DNA from: Brugia malayi
Taxonomy: Eukaryota; Nematoda; Chromadorea; Rhabditida; Onchocercidae
NCBI RefSeq assembly: GCF_000002995.4
Contig: NW_025062476.1
Location: 12,026,501 to 12,090,500 of the forward strand
Direction: 5' to 3'
Length of the DNA stretch: 64,000 nt
Below the pieces are notes generated by a model. The model was not told the DNA's origin. It ran no database searches and worked only from the letters and a program-made list of their open reading frames with translations. Below are positions 29,601 to 63,765 of this stretch, one piece after another (within the stretch, counting starts at the first letter, position 1; the number at the start of each line of letters is the position of its first letter). Made by a program: the position numbers and the translations under genes.

Positions 29601-30442
29601 GTTTTCACTTCTTTGAATAATTAAGTTTAAAAAACTTAAGTTTTTTTTTTAGGGATAGTAAATAAACAGGTATGTATGAGTAGATGAAGATTATGGTAGA
29701 ATGTACGGAAAGGTTACTGTAAATGAAGTGATTTCTGCTACGGTAGGTTACTATTAGATGTATTTAGTAAGTTAAAGTAAACTTTAGAAAAGTAAGCGTT
29801 ATGAATAATCTTCTTTCAGTCTTTGTCAAATAATAATTTAGTAAATTGAAATTGTTAAATCGATATATGAGAAAATGTAGTGCAAGTTTGGAGACACAAA
29901 ATGCATAGTTTGAAAGATTATTAGGAATGCGATTACGAATTAGAAATTACAATTAATTAGGTTTATTAGAAATATAATTCCATGAAATTTTTATTTTTAT
30001 ATAATCTGAAAATTTAATCAGAACCATCCAAAAAAAATAAAATAAAAATTCAAATTCAAATTAAAATCATAAATATTTAAAAAATCATGACCTAAGTTGG
30101 AAAAAAAAATCATAATCAAAAAAAAAAGACAAGACCAAAAAATGAATAATAATTATTATAACAATAATAACAACTCAAAATTTGATTGGTAATTAATTTA
30201 TTTAATTTTGCAGAGATAAATCAGAAATAGCGTACAGTGCAGCGTTTATTTATGGAAACGAATGGGTTTATTTGTCGTTTGAATTATCGCTATTTTGTAG
30301 TGTATATATCTTCACAAGAAGTTATACATGTTCAGCTTTTATCACTTATATCATATCAGTTATTAGCCGAAAACTTGTCTCAACTTTTTTCACTAATCAT
30401 CTAATTAAAAGTAGTTTTGTTGATCATCGATTCTTATTTTGA
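23668..30442 (+). CDS. mks-3: Meckelin (TMEM67/MKS3), ciliary transition-zone protein
   Basis: Twelve exons: 23668-23908, 24663-24889, 25130-25377, 25665-26220, 26358-26557, 26710-26890, 27127-27326, 27724-27869, 28133-28413, 28909-29100, 29352-29497, 30214-30442; 948 residues (human 995), all phases consistent. Meckelin is a Frizzled-like membrane protein of the MKS module that gates the ciliary transition zone. Order: signal peptide; Cys-rich region (residues about 30-160); large extracellular domain; membrane segments from about residue 465. Diagnostic blocks are FFIDWERP, WRTYLVANEWNELQ, SNISILALTHPLHGYYIHGR and the C-terminal VDHRFLF. The exon 5 acceptor at 26357 was chosen because the one at 26302 leads to a stop; the chosen one restores NGQIMPAYVRIRHAEI. 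The start of exon 2 could be nine bases later, and exon 8 may end at 27863 instead. Confidence 0.95.
23980..24595 (+). repeat. 30/31-bp minisatellite in TMEM67 intron 1, 20 copies
   Basis: The unit starts GCAAGTAATCTATTGATACG and ends GTATTTGCATT. Twenty clear copies start at 23980, 24010, 24041 and so on; a decayed copy follows. Two variants occur: TTGAGACGG in place of TTGATACGG, and a 30-bp form lacking the last T. They recur in a fixed order (GAGA-31, GATA-31, GATA-31, GATA-30), giving a 123-bp higher-order repeat with starts at 24010, 24133 and 24256. Confidence 0.95.
28457..28880 (+). repeat. 149-bp tandem repeat in TMEM67 intron 9
   Basis: Units begin at 28457, 28606 and 28755 (AGAAATTTTGTAAATAAGAT). 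The first two look identical along their length; the third diverges and is shorter towards the exon 10 acceptor. Each unit contains several TTACACGT / ATCACACGT sub-motifs and ATGCATGTTTGCATGC. Confidence 0.9.
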
Positions 30443-30811
30443 TCATCTCCTTATTTATATTATTGCTAACAGTATGGATTATGTTTTTGTCCATAAATAT
30501 AATAGCAAAATTATTGATAAAATCATGTGTTACTATTCAGAATTTCTGTAATATAAAAAAAATGCTAAAATATTGAAGTTGAATTTGTCTGCTCTTAAAA
30601 GCATTTAAGAATTTTTAAAATTTTTATAGGATATAAAAATTTCATGCAAAATTTCGAAATTAATGTTACATGTAAAGTGATAAATCATATAATTGAGTAG
30701 CCGAAATGAAATCACATGCTAAAGCAAAATTCAATATTTTATCTGAGAAATTATGAAAAGACAGTAAACATTGAAATTGGAAAGTCGTAGTTGCTTTCTT
30801 AAAATTTGTAT

Positions 30812-30853
<42 letters not shown>

Positions 30854-32873
30854 AAAGCATTCAGGGAAGGAGCTTAAAAGTTTCAATATATATTTTAGTT
30901 TGAAATTTTCGATCGAAAAATTTAGCAATTCTTTTTATTTAGAATGCTGCAAATGAATGCGTATTGGGTAACTCAAATTCAGAATATTGATAAATCTAAT
31001 GGAGGAATTTAATTCAGATTCAAATTGCAGAATATTTGAAATAAAATTTTTAGAAAAATTTCGAAGATACAAAATGAAGTTTCATTTCACTACTATCTAA
31101 TTATACAATACTTTTAAGCTAAAATAATTTTATAACTGGTAATTTGTACAACTTCGATGATGAGATTAATAAAGTGGAAGTTTAGTAAATTTATGAGATT
31201 TTCACACTAGCTGGAATTCTTTTTTTTTCAATTTCAGTTCTTTAAGTAATTCAAATTATTGTTATTTCTTGAAAGTTCATCAGTTATAAAGAATAGAATA
31301 AAACCTAAATGAAATATTTGGCCGTATTCATTGTAGCTTATTGCAGTAAAGCATTTATAATCGTTCAATAATTTGATATTTCAAAAAAAAAAAAAAAAAA
31401 AAAAAAAAACAAATTGAAATGTTTTAAGATTTTTTCGTTCTTTTTCTTTTCTTTATTCACAATTTTTGTGTTGAATGGTTATATGATTTGCAAAAATAAA
31501 TATAAGAAATAAAATTAAACGATCACAATTCCAAACAATTTGATAATTTTGCAAGTACAGTTTTCATTATTTACTTTTCAGCAGATTTGTTCATTTTAGT
31601 CCATTTTAATTCGTTTTTCATTTTTGAAACGAATTGGAATAATTCATTGGATGGCACAGTCCATGGAACGGAATATAGAAAAAACAGACTACAGAAAAAT
31701 TTTTTAATGTCAAATTTACTTTTGGAAATTGTCGAAATTATGTAACGGTTCAAATTATGTAACGAAATTATGTAACTATTTAAATTTGTAATTAAAATTA
31801 ATTTTATGGCCAAAAATTAATTGAAATCATTAATAATTGCAAATATTATTAATTTTTACATTGTAAGGTTGCTTCAAAGTTAATTTATTAAACTTTCTTT
31901 TTGCATAGATTACCAAATATCCGTGACAGCAATTTTGCAGATGAAGTTCAATGCAGATAAAATAATTAATTAAGTTCAAAATATGTATTCCATAGAATGG
32001 AGTAGTTTATGGAACGGAATAGTCCATGGAACGGAATAGTTCATAGAACGGAATAATTCGTAGAACGGAATAGTCCATAGAACGGAATAGTTCATAGAAC
32101 GGAATAGTTCATAGAACGGAACAGTCTATAGAACGGAATAGTTCATAGAACGGAATAGTCCATAGAACGGAATAGTCCATAGAACGGAATAGTTCATAGA
32201 ACGGAATAGTCCATAGAACGGAATAGTTCATAGAACGGAACAGTCTATAGAATGGAATAATCTATGGATCGGAACAGTCCATTTTTGGATTAAATTACAA
32301 CGTTCCGTTTTTTATTAATTATATTTATTTTATAAATGACATCAATGTATCATTGTAGATAATATGCAACGTTTCTATTAAAAAATCCCAATCATTCCTT
32401 TTGTTTGAGAGAAGACGAAGAACTATCGAAACAGAAATTTCTTTTTAATTTTATTTTCTAAATTGGTATGTTAAATAATAAATGAAATAGGCGGAACAGT
32501 TTGTGGCGAAGTGTCCCTGCGGGGATTCCTTTCATGGTTTACTCATAATCGGTGGTTGTTTATGCCAGCTGATATCGGAGAGTCCGGAATTCTGAACTTA
32601 ATACTATCGGTTACATTCTAATCGAGATTAGATTGACCTAGATAGCACTTTGATTTTTTTGGCAGAGTCACTGGTTTTCATCGATTTTAGAAATTACTTA
32701 TTACTAACTTCTCCAGTAAAGATTAACATATGTCTCTTAATTTATATCTTATCAAATCTTTCGTTTCCTATTTATCTTATTGCAATAAGTCGATTAACTT
32801 CTCATTTAATCTCCTCCGTTGGTATGTAAACATTATTGTTTGAATAAAAATTTTAATGAATTACGATAATTTT
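30443..32873. other. Intergenic region between TMEM67 and the SARA-like gene
   Basis: AT-rich, with long T and A runs (around 30813-30849 and 31383-31409), a 17-bp minisatellite (31994-32275) and a less AT-rich island (about 32490-32660) near the next gene. No coding exon was recognised. Confidence 0.55.
31994..32275. repeat. 17-bp minisatellite, about 16 copies
   Basis: The unit is GAACGGAATAGTCCATA with a common T variant (GTTCATA). Edge copies are degenerate (GAATGGAGTAGTTTATG; ATCGGAACAGTCCAT). Related isolated pieces lie about 300 bp upstream (31637-31675: GGCACAGTCCATGGAACGGA), outside the array. Confidence 0.92.
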
Positions 32874-32876
32874 TAG
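32874..32876 (+). promoter_or_regulatory. Candidate spliced-leader acceptor of the SARA-like gene
   Basis: GATAATTTTTAG precedes the ATG by 78 bases and is the nearest acceptor-like site. No better acceptor lies between it and the start codon. Confidence 0.3.
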
Positions 32877-32954
32877 TGCGAATTTTGTTTTGGACAAAGA
32901 TCGGCATAGTGTTTATCAATTTTTCACAACATTTAATCATATGAATTCTTCAAA

Positions 32955-35900
32955 ATGGACGTAATACCAGATATGGATGACTTATTGAATGAACTGGAAG
33001 CAGCTGAAACAACCCAAAAGCTGAAATATAATGCGAATGACCCGGTAATAAACCCTAAAGTTGCCCTCTTAGCTTCTTCGAATGATTTTATTGATAAGCA
33101 AAATGGCATTCATATCCTGCATAACGATCACATTGGTACGTTCATTATTGTTGGGATGTTTCACTGTCATATCATAAAAGTGTTTGAAAATTTTTAGAAT
33201 AACCCGAAAACACAAGGAAATATTGCGAATGGCATTAAAAATGATAGATGATAAGTTAATCAGTTGATCATATAAGCTTCTTAAAGAACTTTGAAATATT
33301 TCAGATGAAGTCAGCAATGATGCCGAAGCTACAAGCGTTTTGTCTGATATTATCACTTCTTTATCATCGAATGAAAATAGGAGTTTGCAACACAGTATGG
33401 AGGCAAACGATGTTATTGAAGATGTTACTGAAGTTCTGAAGGATTCAACAAATGAAAGGTCAATTTCGGCGGACACTGCTGAATGTAAGAAAGATGGAAC
33501 GGAAGTTAGTTTTGCATTTCATTATGCATTTTGCGCGAAATAATCTATAGTAAAAATTATGGTGATACTTCGACTGTTCCAACTTAAAGCTTTGAATGCA
33601 GTAAGTAAGTTTTGTATTTTAGCATGCCCGAAAAGTAAGAAACGTATGATTAAGGTGGAAGGCTCGAATGCAATGAATACATCTGGCAGTTTTGGATTTT
33701 AATAAAAATAGGAAAAGCAAGTTTTTTAAGCAAAAAATGGATTGGTGACTAAGATTGTTTGTACACATTTCAGTATTCTCGCATCTATTCATGTCGTTAC
33801 GTAGGTACAAATTGTTATGCAAGATTTATCGGATTTATTCAAGATTATCTTATTTATTTTGTGCCTGAATAGCTCGAATTTTTCGTTTTAGAAAAACTAC
33901 ACAACTTTGTCCAATTTACCCAATTTGTTTCGACGAAACTTATTTCTTTTATTTTAGACTATATTGTCGAATCACTCGAGCTCATATTCTAGTGTTATTC
34001 TGAATGAATATAGATATAGAGAAACTAATTCTGGCGAACTCTTTAATAAAGTATGACTTTTAAGTTCTTTGATTTCCTGAACTATTTGTTATGGTTTGTA
34101 GTTTTTGATTATTTGATTGGGGAAAAGAAATTAGTCATGTGGGTTATCATCTGATGACGAATGTTGGGAGATCTTAAACTTTGTTCCGTATTTGAACGTA
34201 TTGTTAGCACCATGAGAACATTTTTAAAGACGCTCGAAAGTCATTCTTTTTCTTTGCTTGAACAGAGCACTTTACGAATAAAGTAGTTGGGAAAATTTTA
34301 ATTCTTTTAAAATAAATTCAGTTTTGTGAAAAAGATTTATAGGTTACGGATGAAGTGGACAGGATAGCTGAACGATACGCTGAAATGGAACACTATTTGA
34401 ACAGGTAAAATTATTAGATATGATTCGACTATATTAAATCTTAATGAATGTAGTACTTTTTACATCTCTTGTTATTGATTATGAGCGCTGTATTATAGTT
34501 GTGACACGAACGACACTTCTATAAATATTTCGGAGCAGTCTGATAGAGAAGTTCGATCCATATTTCCTGCAACGAAAGCGATTAAAGACGAAGTTATCAG
34601 TGTAGAAGAAGCAGATAGGAAATGTCTTTCTGATGAGCTAAATTCCGATAGGAATTTTCGATCAGCTTCTGAACTGGAAAACGAAACGAATCGAGGAGTA
34701 AAAAATACAGTCGTGGAAATGGCTGTCGAAGCCGTTATACCAGAATGTGAAGTAACCTTATGTACCGCCATTGATGAACAACCGGTCAATGAAGTGTCAC
34801 GTGATACATCCGTAACTGCGGGTGAAGATTCAGGCTTAGATGATACGCAAGAAGACGTTAGCGTATGTATTAATGGCAGTACCACGTTAGTGGAACGTCC
34901 GTCATTATCGTCTTGTGCGCAGTCATCTATCACAGTAGGAAATATTGAAGAGAGTCAGTTATATCATTTTAAATCATTTCATAATGTCATTCCTTTAAAA
35001 GAAATTGTCAGTGCCTTAGCTTTTCTATCCTTGAAAGTTCAGATATAAAGTTTTAGAAGTTGGAAGTCTACTAATTAACACTGTTATATTTTTTAGTTAT
35101 TAATGAAGTCGAAAAATCAAACAATGAAAATGATACAGAAAGGCGAGAAAATGATAATGAGGAAGAACAGCAATCAGAATTGGTAGAAGATAATAATGTT
35201 CATTCAGTGAATGAATGTGAAATACTAGCACCAATAGCTGATGAAGCGCAAGCTGTTTCCGTGGTTTCGAGCACGCATGATATATCATGCGATTCTGGCG
35301 TGAAATATTTGACTGAAAGCGAACGTCAACTTGGGAAGGCACGTAGAATTTTTCAAATTGTTGATTTTTTTTCCCAAATTAAGATTTAAAAGTTGTTGAG
35401 TAAAATTTTATGCAGTGCTACTTTTTTTTTTTTTTTTTTTGACGCAAACTATGAATCGTTAATTGTGACAGTTTTTGCAAATTTTTTGTGTAACATTTGT
35501 TAACGTACGATAGGCACTCATATGCATGGATATTTCTAAAATGTTAATTTTGAATGAAATTCTGTTTTTCAGAAGAAACCAATATGGATAAATGATAAAG
35601 AAACGTTATCATGCATGTTATGTTGCATTAAATTTACAGTTTTCGTTAGACGACATCATTGTAGATGTTGTGGTCGTGTCTTATGTGCTCGCTGTACCAC
35701 TCAGAAGGTTATCTATCCTTATTATTAAATTATCAGTTTTGATCTGATTTCTAATGAATTTTTAACTTGCAAAAGTTTTTAATGGCAGATTTTTTGTTTT
35801 TGTGTCATTTTTGTCTTTGAGAGGATAAAAAAACAGTCATATGTTCGGGTACTGTGAAGTTACCGATATATGGAATGATATTTTTATTGTTGATCTTATT

Positions 35901-38900
35901 CATTATTTACCAACCAGTTCATTTCGACAGCTGGTGCCAGAATTATTAATATGCTATTAATATTCAATTATTAAACTTTTTTTTTTTTGCTATTTCTTAT
36001 TTAGGTTTTATTTTGATGCATTTCATTTCTAACTAGGAAAAAAGCATAAATTTTAGTCACCATTATCATATGTAAATAATCCAAAAAAGGAATATCGAGT
36101 TTGTGATCCATGCTTCGAAACATTAAAACGTATTGAAGAGTCCGAAAAGAATACAAGAACGGGGTTAGTTTTCTTGATAAATGATGGAAGCACTAAATCA
36201 ATAAGTGCGATATGTTACATAGATGAAACAGAAATGTGAAGAATCTTAAAAGTTATTTTTTCATGTTTTTCTTTGAAATTATCTTAGATATCTGTAAATT
36301 CATGAGGATTTGTTGCTAAATTTTTTAAAAAAATAAAAAGGTGAAAGAAGGATTTACTAATATAAGGGGATTCTGTGTCATTTCGTTACAGTGAATTAGC
36401 TGATATGAATGAATCTGGTCATTCATCAGATATTCCGGTTACAAAACCAGCGTTGAAAGTAAGAGAAAAATCAGAAAATATTATCAATACCAGTGATAAT
36501 CAAGGTTCATTATCCAATGACGCAACACGTGGTAGCTCTTCAATAAAACGGAACGTTACATTCCGTGATGGTCTTCATCCAGGTTACAGTTCTAATGAAA
36601 TTCAATCATCAACTACTGATATGGGTTCTTCAAAACCAAAGAAGGTATCTCTAAGTGAACTTTTCGAAGTTTGATTATAAAAAGGATTAATCCTTATTAA
36701 AATAAACTGCTGGAAATTTGATGGCTTTTATGGAATATTAATATCACTTTATATCATTTTCATTTTATTAACATCATTTTCTTTTCATTCCTTCTTTATA
36801 CATAATTTATATAGCATGACTCGAGAAGACATGTATCACGACGTTTGCTTCAACTTCATGTCGCTGATGAATGTGTATGCCTTTTGCCTGATATTGACTT
36901 AACTTCTAATGTCAAGGAAACATCAGTTAATGGTAATCAACATGCAGCAGTCGGAAATAATTGTTTATATCTGCGAAGTAATAATGGTTCCATAATAGAA
37001 TGTGATAATATTCAAGATTTAATCACTTCGTTGAAAAATTTCGAACCAGCTGAGGTGATGATTTTTCGGAATTTGTGGTGCATTATCAAGTTATGTAAAT
37101 GTGAGTCTTATTTTCTTTTCATCTTTGAGATTTTTTACTTCAGTTGAACTCATTATTTACCACTTTTTTATGTTTTTAATGTAACACTTTTGTTTAGGAT
37201 CTCTTTTCGCTTTATTTGGAAAAATGGTTTCTTATTTATTGCGTCTAGTCATTTAAAGTTCATTAAATATATATATATATATATTATATATATTTATTTT
37301 TTTTACATTAAATAGTATTAAATATTATTCCCGACTGCTAGTAGATTAATTTTTTGCTTTTGGGTTATATGGATTAGTCGGTTAATCAGCTAATCTTTAC
37401 ATTTTTGATTGTTTGCTCAATCCATCTTTTAGTCATTGTTCAAATTTCACACTTAATATTTAATTTAGTAATTGCAGCAGTAGTTTCCATTATCACACAT
37501 TCTGATAAATTAAAAAAGAAAAAAAGTCAGGAATTTTAGATGAAAATAAAACTGTAATGTGTATTATATCAAGAGGAATGTCATTTGTTGGATTAGACGA
37601 AATTTTCCTTGCTTATTACTGTGATACGGAATTCTTCGAATTACCAATCGATTATCTATGGAGGGTGATGATTTTTCATACTTTCGTAATTGATATGCGT
37701 AGTGCAATATGAAATGAAAATGCATAAACAAAGTAAAATATTGAGTGCTGAATCAACGAGAGTGTAATGTTTGAGAATGATGACATCTCCATATTTCGAT
37801 AATTGAATGGTTTAATTCTTTATAGATATACGAAATTTATCAGGATGCATTGTCCCCACGCAGTGAATCATCAGATGAAGAATTAGGAATACGTTTATCG
37901 CATAATCGTACTCCATCACTGAATCGAACAATCCGATTCTCAAATTCTGATAAACCGGTAGCACGCGATATACTTCTGTTTAGACCATCTGTTCAGGTTC
38001 TATCGTTGCTAGAATTCCTTCTTTTTTATTTTTGATGTTGAATTTTGCAATTTAATTATTGATCCGAACTATGCTTATCAATCTTTTAGGTATATAATGA
38101 AAACTTTTTGGTAACACACATTATAAGTTGTTGACATTTAAAGTATATTTGCTTATCAGAACTGTATCTTTTTTTTTTCTTTAATTGTAGATGGATTAGG
38201 ATTTTAAAACAAGTTGTTTTAGACATTTGAAAATTTCTTAGTACCTTCTTCGTCATTTTTGGTTGCAACATTCATTTATCAGTGTGAGTCAATTTGGGCA
38301 ACTGTGATACCACAACGACTGCTTTTTAGACTTGGTCTTCAAGCTTCATGTACGTCATTAGCAATGATTAGAATTCAATGATTTCATTTGATTCATTCAG
38401 ATATAATTATTTATGAATCTTTTGATCATTCCTTCTAATCTTCAGTATTTCGGCCTATCACACATCCAATCTTTTTTTGGCTTGATTGAAACTTTATGAT
38501 ATATTTCTTATAACTCTTTTATTTTTGTTACTACGCAATTTCATAAATTAGTAAGATTGAATTTTATCGAAAACCATTCTTTCAAATTTTTGTAACTTTG
38601 TAGTTGGGAACTTGAGAAAACGAACCATTGTTGGACATTTTGTTAATACATACTTTGCCGTTGTTATTTCAGTTTACCCTACACCAATTATAAATGATTT
38701 GAACCGTGAACCGGTGTATAATTCAATATTTGATGCGAGTGTCTTGAAAATGTTCAATGATTTTCGAAATTGGCATTTTCAAATGCCTTTTATATTGGGT
38801 AGCACATTAACGGTACGAGATAACAGCGAGTCTATTCTAATTATTCCAACCTGGGCATTGGAAGAGGTTTGATTTATTTATCATTCAGCTCTTTTTATAC

Positions 38901-41333
38901 TTTATTAGGTGTTTCTTGTCCAGCATTCTTTTTTTTGTACCATATAAAAAAAAATTACTCGAGAGAGATTCATACAAAAAAATCTCTATGTAGTTTAGAT
39001 GACCACGTTGTTTTTGGGTAATATACTAACAATTGTTTCTTGTCTTTGCTATTTTTCTCCACATATGGTATTAACATAGGAAGTTTTTAAACTTATTGAG
39101 GTATTAATTTAGTTTTATTATTATTACTCGAGAGAGAGAGAGTGACTGGATATCGAACACTTGAAAATAGCAAATTGTGAAATAGCTCAAATATTAAGCA
39201 CTTACTGTCTAATAAAGTGTGCAAGATTTTTGTAGGACTAGTCATTTATTAAATAATTTTCAGGTAATCAAGTTGATCAAAGGAAATAAAAATATGGTTG
39301 CATGGTGTCTTGATTTTAGTCCTGATGCTGATAGTTATCTTGTCTGCAAGCAAGATAATGCCGGTTGTTTCAACTCACAAATTTTCAGAAATGGCATCGG
39401 AAATCGAAAAGGTATTTGAAAGTTGCTTCATTTTTCCTCTAACTCTATAAATAACACATATTGCAGTAACTGGTGCTTCCTTTATTGTTATTGATGGAGC
39501 TTTGAAGGATGGTGGAGAACCACTTTCAGTGAATGTTTTAGAAGTAAGTTCATCTAATATGTTTTAGTTAATTAGTTAAATAGTTCAATTAAGGATTATC
39601 ACTTATTTAGCAAGTTCTTGTTAAGTCTTTGTCTTGAACAATGTGACTTACAATTTACAGAATTAAACTTGTCTCTCTAATATGATCTTTAAATTTCACA
39701 TCGTTTGGCTGCTCTAAAACCATTGCATAGCAAATATTTTGAATTTCCATCACTTATTCAAAATTCTTTTCATTTGCATTATCATCTTGCTCCTTGAATT
39801 AAATTTGTTTAAAGTAATTTTTTGAGGATGGTATGACAGTTCGTTTTCGATCGGATATAATGGAATCACTTATTGAAGCACTCTTGGTCGGGCAGGATTT
39901 TGAGCATGATTCACCGGCAATGAAATTTTCAGTGAAGTGGGATAATGATTCATACAGACAGCAGCCTATTGGTGGATTAATATCTCCAATTGATAATCGT
40001 TCATTAATTGTTTGTTGCTCTAATTTATTCAGCATATTATTATAATTTCATTTTTTAATATTTAATAGGTGTTTTAATTATTAATATTTGTACTACTCTA
40101 ATACTTTAATATTAGTACAACAGGCATACTACATAGCATATTTTTTTGACGAACGTTTCTCTTAGAAAACATCTATCCGATATGTTTATCATGGCAAAAA
40201 AAAAAAAAATTGTTGAGTTATTACAGTGATAATATTTTATCTTGTATTTATTGAGATTTTCAGAAACTTTTGAGCTAAATAGTTATAGGGTTGTTATCAG
40301 TATGGTTTAAAAAAATCAAGAATTTTGCGATCATCACATCCAATACCGAATCAAATGTATTGGTCCCTTAGATTGGTCAGTGTGTACAATGTTGCAAAAG
40401 GTCGCTTCATCCAACGTGTCCAGTCAAAAGTTTTCAGTGTTAGTGAACAAGTTGTTGCGCAAATTGCAACAACATTAGCACCTTTCGCCACTGCTCTCAT
40501 AGAAAATGATTTGAGGTTTTTATTTTGTTTTTCTTTCAGTTCTATTTCGGTTCTTGCAAAGATTAACAACATTCAATAAGTCGTAAGTACTGTCTAATAG
40601 TTTTGCAAAAGCTAGATTTGAATATTTATTTCATCGCACTGAGAATTAATGATAATAGTTGATTATATCTCGTTAATCAAAAATAGCAAGACAATCTTGA
40701 AAGCTTCAAATGAATGAAAATGAAACAGGAGGACATTGTCCTGTCCCCCTTATAAATTAATGAAGTCAAGGATCTTAATAATGAATGATGAAAATTAGTG
40801 GAATGGTTGAACTGATTGCGCAAGTTGCTGAACGATTATGGTATTTTATTAGTGAATGATACGATCCATAAAATGATCGAAACGGTTACATCATTAATAG
40901 ATTGAATACTGTTTTTTTTTTTTTTTTTTCTTTCATAATTTTTTTTCAGGCATATCTTCTTTCGTATTCGTGTTACTACAGAAGATGCTGAATATAAGAC
41001 ACAACCTTGGCCTGGTATGCAAAAAGAATTTGCTGCATGGTTAGATTTCCTGGATTATCAGGTTTGTATTGATAATTAATTACAATTGTTACTAGCAAGT
41101 TAGTATTTCCATTATTTTAATAACATATATTAATTAAACTGATGAGCTATAGGAATATTTTTAAAGTTCAAATCATATTTTCTAAACATTGATGTTTATT
41201 TTCTCCCACGATGTTAATTATGCATTTATATTTACAGGTAGCACCAGGATTATTCACCGTTTGTTCATATGTAACACTTGGATTTCATGCTGAACTTCAT
41301 ATGGCTTTGATTTCTGTTCGGCCAAACCCATAA
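32955..41333 (+). CDS. aka-1: SARA/endofin-like FYVE protein (AKA-1 type)
   Basis: Nineteen exons: 32955-33135, 33305-33504, 34343-34404, 34499-34953, 35097-35338, 35573-35707, 36057-36163, 36392-36644, 36815-37100, 37540-37664, 37826-37996, 38223-38349, 38673-38866, 39264-39411, 39467-39543, 39827-40009, 40289-40515, 40950-41061, 41238-41333; 1126 residues, all phases consistent. Residues 1-380 are acidic and look disordered. A FYVE zinc finger follows: WIND, RRHHCRCCG, RVC, with ligands Cys394, 397, 410, 413, 418, 421, 441 and 444; it should bind PI3P on early endosomes. The C-terminal half is the SARA/endofin-specific domain (DUF3480), with IYQDALS, WATVIPQRLLFRLG, NRKVTGASF and ISPIDNRS. 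In animals SARA recruits Smads to TGF-beta receptors; the C. elegans homologue AKAPCE/AKA-1 anchors PKA. I could not place a Smad- or PKA-binding segment. Intron 5 appears to use a GC donor. Confidence 0.92.
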
Positions 41334-42094
41334 TATTTGTACTTTTCTTTCAGCTCTGCTTGTATTATTATTCGATAGGTAACTGTGTAAGCAAATATCT
41401 ATATTACTGAATAAATTATGTTGATGGTGATGTCGCTATGAGTAAATAGCTAGTTTGTCTCAAAAACTAGTTAAATTCCTGACAATTTTTGAAATTAATT
41501 AATTAGTTTCCGGTTCTAATTTACATTTCTTTCTCAAGATTTACTTGTTTGTTAATTTGTTTATTTTTCCCTTTCCTATTAATATGTATAGGTGACGATT
41601 GATTCAGAAATACAGAAATGGGTGATCTTTGCTGTTAGCTGTACAGTTTCATATCTAATTTTTCTTCTTTATTCATTCCTTGTTTATTATCATTTTTTTT
41701 TTCTGTGCATTATTATAATATGTATAATATCCTTTCCTGAAATATGCAAGATATTACTCAGTGAGAATTATTTCACTTGTGATTTCTTGTGTTATTGCAT
41801 TGATTCATTCTAAATTTTTGACATTTATCCAAAATAAAAACTCAATAATCTAATATTTTCTCTCTAAATATTATATTAAGCTTTCTACAACAAAAAAAAA
41901 AGATTTTTTTTTTTCTTTTAACAAATTATTTGAAACAAGCAAAACACAATTGTCATTTCTTTTTATATTCTGCAATGGTTGATGTTATGTGAATGTGTGA
42001 ATGTGAAAAATTTTTGAAATTGATTTCTTTTTTATCAATTATACCGGATTATCTTGTCAATGAATCACAGCTATACTAATTTGAACAAAAATGA
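41334..42094. other. Convergent 3' flanks of SARA-like and PTB-SH2 genes
   Basis: Tail-to-tail spacer. AATAAA at 41410-41415, 77 bases after the SARA-like stop, is a plausible polyadenylation signal. The open frame 41592-41813 is hydrophobic and AT-rich and has no splice link that improves the model. Confidence 0.55.
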
Positions 42095-63588
<21,494 letters not shown>

Positions 63589-63652
63589 AAATCAAAATTT
63601 ATCAGTGTAACTTCTCCTCTTCGATTAATAACAATTTAAAATGCGCCGATTT

Positions 63653-63655
63653 CTG
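63653..63655 (-). promoter_or_regulatory. Candidate spliced-leader acceptor upstream of the PTB-SH2 first exon
   Basis: Minus-strand TTAGTTTCAG is followed by a 64-base leader and the ATG at 63588. It supports transcription of this ATG on the minus strand, though the link to the PTB exons is not proven. Confidence 0.45.
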
Positions 63656-63732
63656 AAACTAATTCTAAATGATTTTTTCTTTTTTCATTAATAGTTAAAT
63701 CACTAATTAACTTACTCAAACAACTTAACTAG

Positions 63733-63765
<33 letters not shown>

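Noticed and set aside
37055..37100. Earlier donor (GAG|GTGATG) for exon 9 of the SARA-like gene
   Set aside because: It leaves phase 0, which gives a stop in the next exon. The donor at 37100 (T|GTGAGT) keeps frame and adds residues that align with SARA.
41592..41813. Hydrophobic plus-strand open frame after the SARA-like gene
   Set aside because: The SARA-like model already ends with a stop and a polyadenylation signal at 41410. The frame is AT-rich and without family features.
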